Positions 62,900 through 64,000 of a DNA stretch of 64,000 nucleotides are shown here, piece by piece. Source of the stretch: Rhizobium leguminosarum (GTDB lineage Bacteria > Pseudomonadota > Alphaproteobacteria > Rhizobiales > Rhizobiaceae); contig NZ_JAGIOR010000004.1 in the NCBI RefSeq assembly GCF_017876795.1, positions 310,001 to 374,000 of the forward strand, written 5' to 3'. Below the pieces are notes generated by a model, which ran no database searches, was not told the origin of the DNA, and was given only the letters and a program-made list of their open reading frames with translations. Within the stretch, counting starts at the first letter, position 1. Each line of letters begins with the position of its first letter. Both the position numbers and the translations under genes were made by a program.

Positions 62900-63136
62900 T
62901 TGCAAGAATTCATAGGGACGGTGACCAAAAGACCTTTTGCCCAAGGTTCAAAAAGCGAGCGCGAGGCTATACACCTCGACACCGGCCAAGGTTCTTTTGT
63001 GCTCCGTAGGGTGGGCGGTAATCCGTTGTTCGATTCCGAACTTGAGAAGCTTGTCGGAAAGACGATCAAGTGCACTGGCGAAACTCATGGTTACACTCTC
63101 ACGATAACGGACTGGAGTGACGATCTCGATCAGTAG
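62900..63136 (+). CDS. Small protein linked to the C25 protease
   Basis: 78 residues with a TTG start 8 bp after the protease stop (GAGAGA upstream), so probably translationally coupled. The pattern of alternating beta-strand-like stretches (EFIGTVTKRPF, EAIHLDTGQGSFVLRR, LVGKTIKCTGETHGYTLTITDW) suggests a small beta-barrel of OB type. Conserved-looking GSKSE and GGNP turns. I do not recognise an assigned function; it could be a regulator, inhibitor or substrate of the protease. Confidence 0.7.
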   Translation: MQEFIGTVTKRPFAQGSKSEREAIHLDTGQGSFVLRRVGGNPLFDSELEKLVGKTIKCTGETHGYTLTITDWSDDLDQ

Positions 63137-63473
63137 TGTACTCTGCGCAAATTATTGGGGCCGCAGAATTAAAGCAACTGAGGTCATTCATAACCTGTAA
63201 CTCCCTGACGAGGCCGTATTGAACCGGGATCTATTGGCAAAAGCCAAACGGCGCGGGCGTTGGCCCACGCCGTCTGCCGGAATGTTCTAAGCATCAGGTC
63301 TTCGTCGAGCATGTTGTGGCTTGCGACCCCGGCCGGGTTTCAACAGCCCCGCGCTTGAGGGCAGCGTTCGCGAGCTCAAGGAACTTGGCTTGCGCGGCTG
63401 CGTTACCGGCCACAGCGATTATCCTCTCAACGGAGCAGTCGTTGGAATGATCGTCATGCATATAGCCTGTGAC
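63137..63473. other. Intergenic stretch before IS copy 2
   Basis: 337 bp. An imperfect hairpin ACGGCG-GGGC / GCCC-CGCCGT at 63248-63273 could act as a weak terminator. No gene recognised. Confidence 0.35.
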
Positions 63474-64000
63474 GACCGTGTTGCACGGATCGTGTTGGGG
63501 AGCTATTGCCGCATTTTTCCCAACTGTGAGCCGGTCCGATGCCCTACAAATTTCACGATAGCCGTCGTGGCAAATTCCAGAAGGGGCGGTACCGGGTTAC
63601 GAACTGGCCGGCGTATAACGAGAGCCTGCGCCGTCGAGGCGATCTGACGATCTGGGTTTCGGAGGATGTCGCGCAAGAATGGATGGCGGCACGGCGCCAG
63701 ACGCCGGGCGGACAGCGCAGGTATTCCGATCTTGCGATCGAGATCTGCCTGACACTGCGAGTTACGTTCAGCCTGGCGTTGCGCCAGACCCAAGGCTTCA
63801 TGCGGTCGATTGCGAAGCTGATGGGGTTGGCCCTGCCGGTGCCGGATTTCTCGACCCTTTCTCGGCGCGGCATGGGCCTGAAGGTGGCACAAAAGCGCCG
63901 TGCGTCCGACAAGCCGATCACTCTGATCGTGGACAGCACAGGACTGAAGGTTTACAGCGAGGTTGGCTGGAACGGTCACAAGCACGGTGCCAAAGGCGCT
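63474..64000 (+). mobile_element. IS5-family insertion sequence, copy 2 (cut by window end)
   Basis: Starts with the same 18-bp inverted repeat GACCGTGTTGCACGGATC (63474-63491) and is almost identical to the 5' half of copy 1, in the opposite orientation. Confidence 0.88.
63539..64000 (+). CDS. IS5-family transposase (partial)
   Basis: First 154 codons of the same transposase as at 55658-56617, beginning MPYKFHDSRRGKFQKGRYRV. The first catalytic Asp (LIVDSTGLKV) is included. The only amino-acid difference noted is Pro for Arg-context near residue 57 (RQTPGGQ versus RQTRGGQ). Truncated by the window. Confidence 0.92.
   Translation, partial: MPYKFHDSRRGKFQKGRYRVTNWPAYNESLRRRGDLTIWVSEDVAQEWMAARRQTPGGQRRYSDLAIEICLTLRVTFSLALRQTQGFMRSIAKLMGLALPVPDFSTLSRRGMGLKVAQKRRASDKPITLIVDSTGLKVYSEVGWNGHKHGAKGA

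Noticed and set aside
55605..64000. A classical composite transposon formed by the two IS5-family copies
   Set aside because: Not claimed: copy 1 shows no target duplication, the outer end of copy 2 lies beyond the window, and the flanks suggest rearrangement.

Overview
The window looks like part of a replicon from the Rhizobium etli/leguminosarum group. It is GC-rich alphaproteobacterial DNA with a complete repABC replication/partition module (repA 51288, repB 52545, repC 53747), two parS-like sites and a counter-transcribed RNA. It also carries two RIME-like intergenic repeats of the kind known from rhizobia and many ABC uptake operons. It is therefore most likely a large secondary plasmid. 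No rRNA, tRNA or CRISPR array was seen.

Layout, left to right. (1) 1-3401: a sugar-type ABC importer on the minus strand. (2) 3750-7230: a YbaK-type editing protein, a Tim44-like protein, a 2-hydroxyacid dehydrogenase and HupE. (3) 7354-14479: a GbsR/MarR regulator followed by cydDCABX (cytochrome bd oxidase and its ABC exporter), with an FNR/FixK-type box and a perfect 20-bp palindrome upstream. (4) 14483-17801: a transposase-less Tn3-family element carrying a flavin oxidoreductase, a TetR regulator and a methyltransferase. It is inserted at the cydX stop codon and separates the operon from its terminator. (5) 17847-25149: a carbohydrate ABC importer, a fused Gfo/Idh/MocA-aldo/keto reductase and a divergent AraC regulator. 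(6) 25174-35078: a guanidine-utilisation operon with NtrC-like sites, a sigma-54 promoter and a guanidine-I riboswitch with terminator. Its genes encode an ABC transporter, two carboxyguanidine-deiminase-type subunits, a biotin carboxylase and allophanate hydrolase. (7) 35189-41499: a VOC protein, two Gfo/Idh/MocA oxidoreductases, an FAH-family enzyme and methylmalonyl-CoA mutase. (8) 41596-46398: a probable organosulfur cluster (FMN-dependent monooxygenase, MetNIQ-type importer, FMN reductase). (9) 46609-50982: an Fsr-type efflux protein, an XRE regulator, a SARP/TPR regulator and a small protein. (10) 51185-55039: repABC. (11) 55274-64000: an accessory island bounded by two inverted IS5-family copies. 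It holds wreckage of Tn3, resolvase, AraC and other transposase genes, two redoxin genes, and a gingipain/caspase-like (C25) protease with a 78-residue partner.

Three genes carry apparent frameshifts: the guanidine-operon permease (near 26900), the extreme C-terminus of the carboxylase (near 33220) and the redoxin-TPR gene (near 59584). From the sequence alone I cannot tell mutation from sequencing error.

The most promising little-described item is the C25 protease/small-protein pair with neighbouring cytoplasmic redoxins in the IS-bounded island. The best supported system is the guanidine operon, gated by both nitrogen status and guanidine. A recurring architectural signal is a GC-rich hairpin directly after the binding-protein gene in all four ABC operons.
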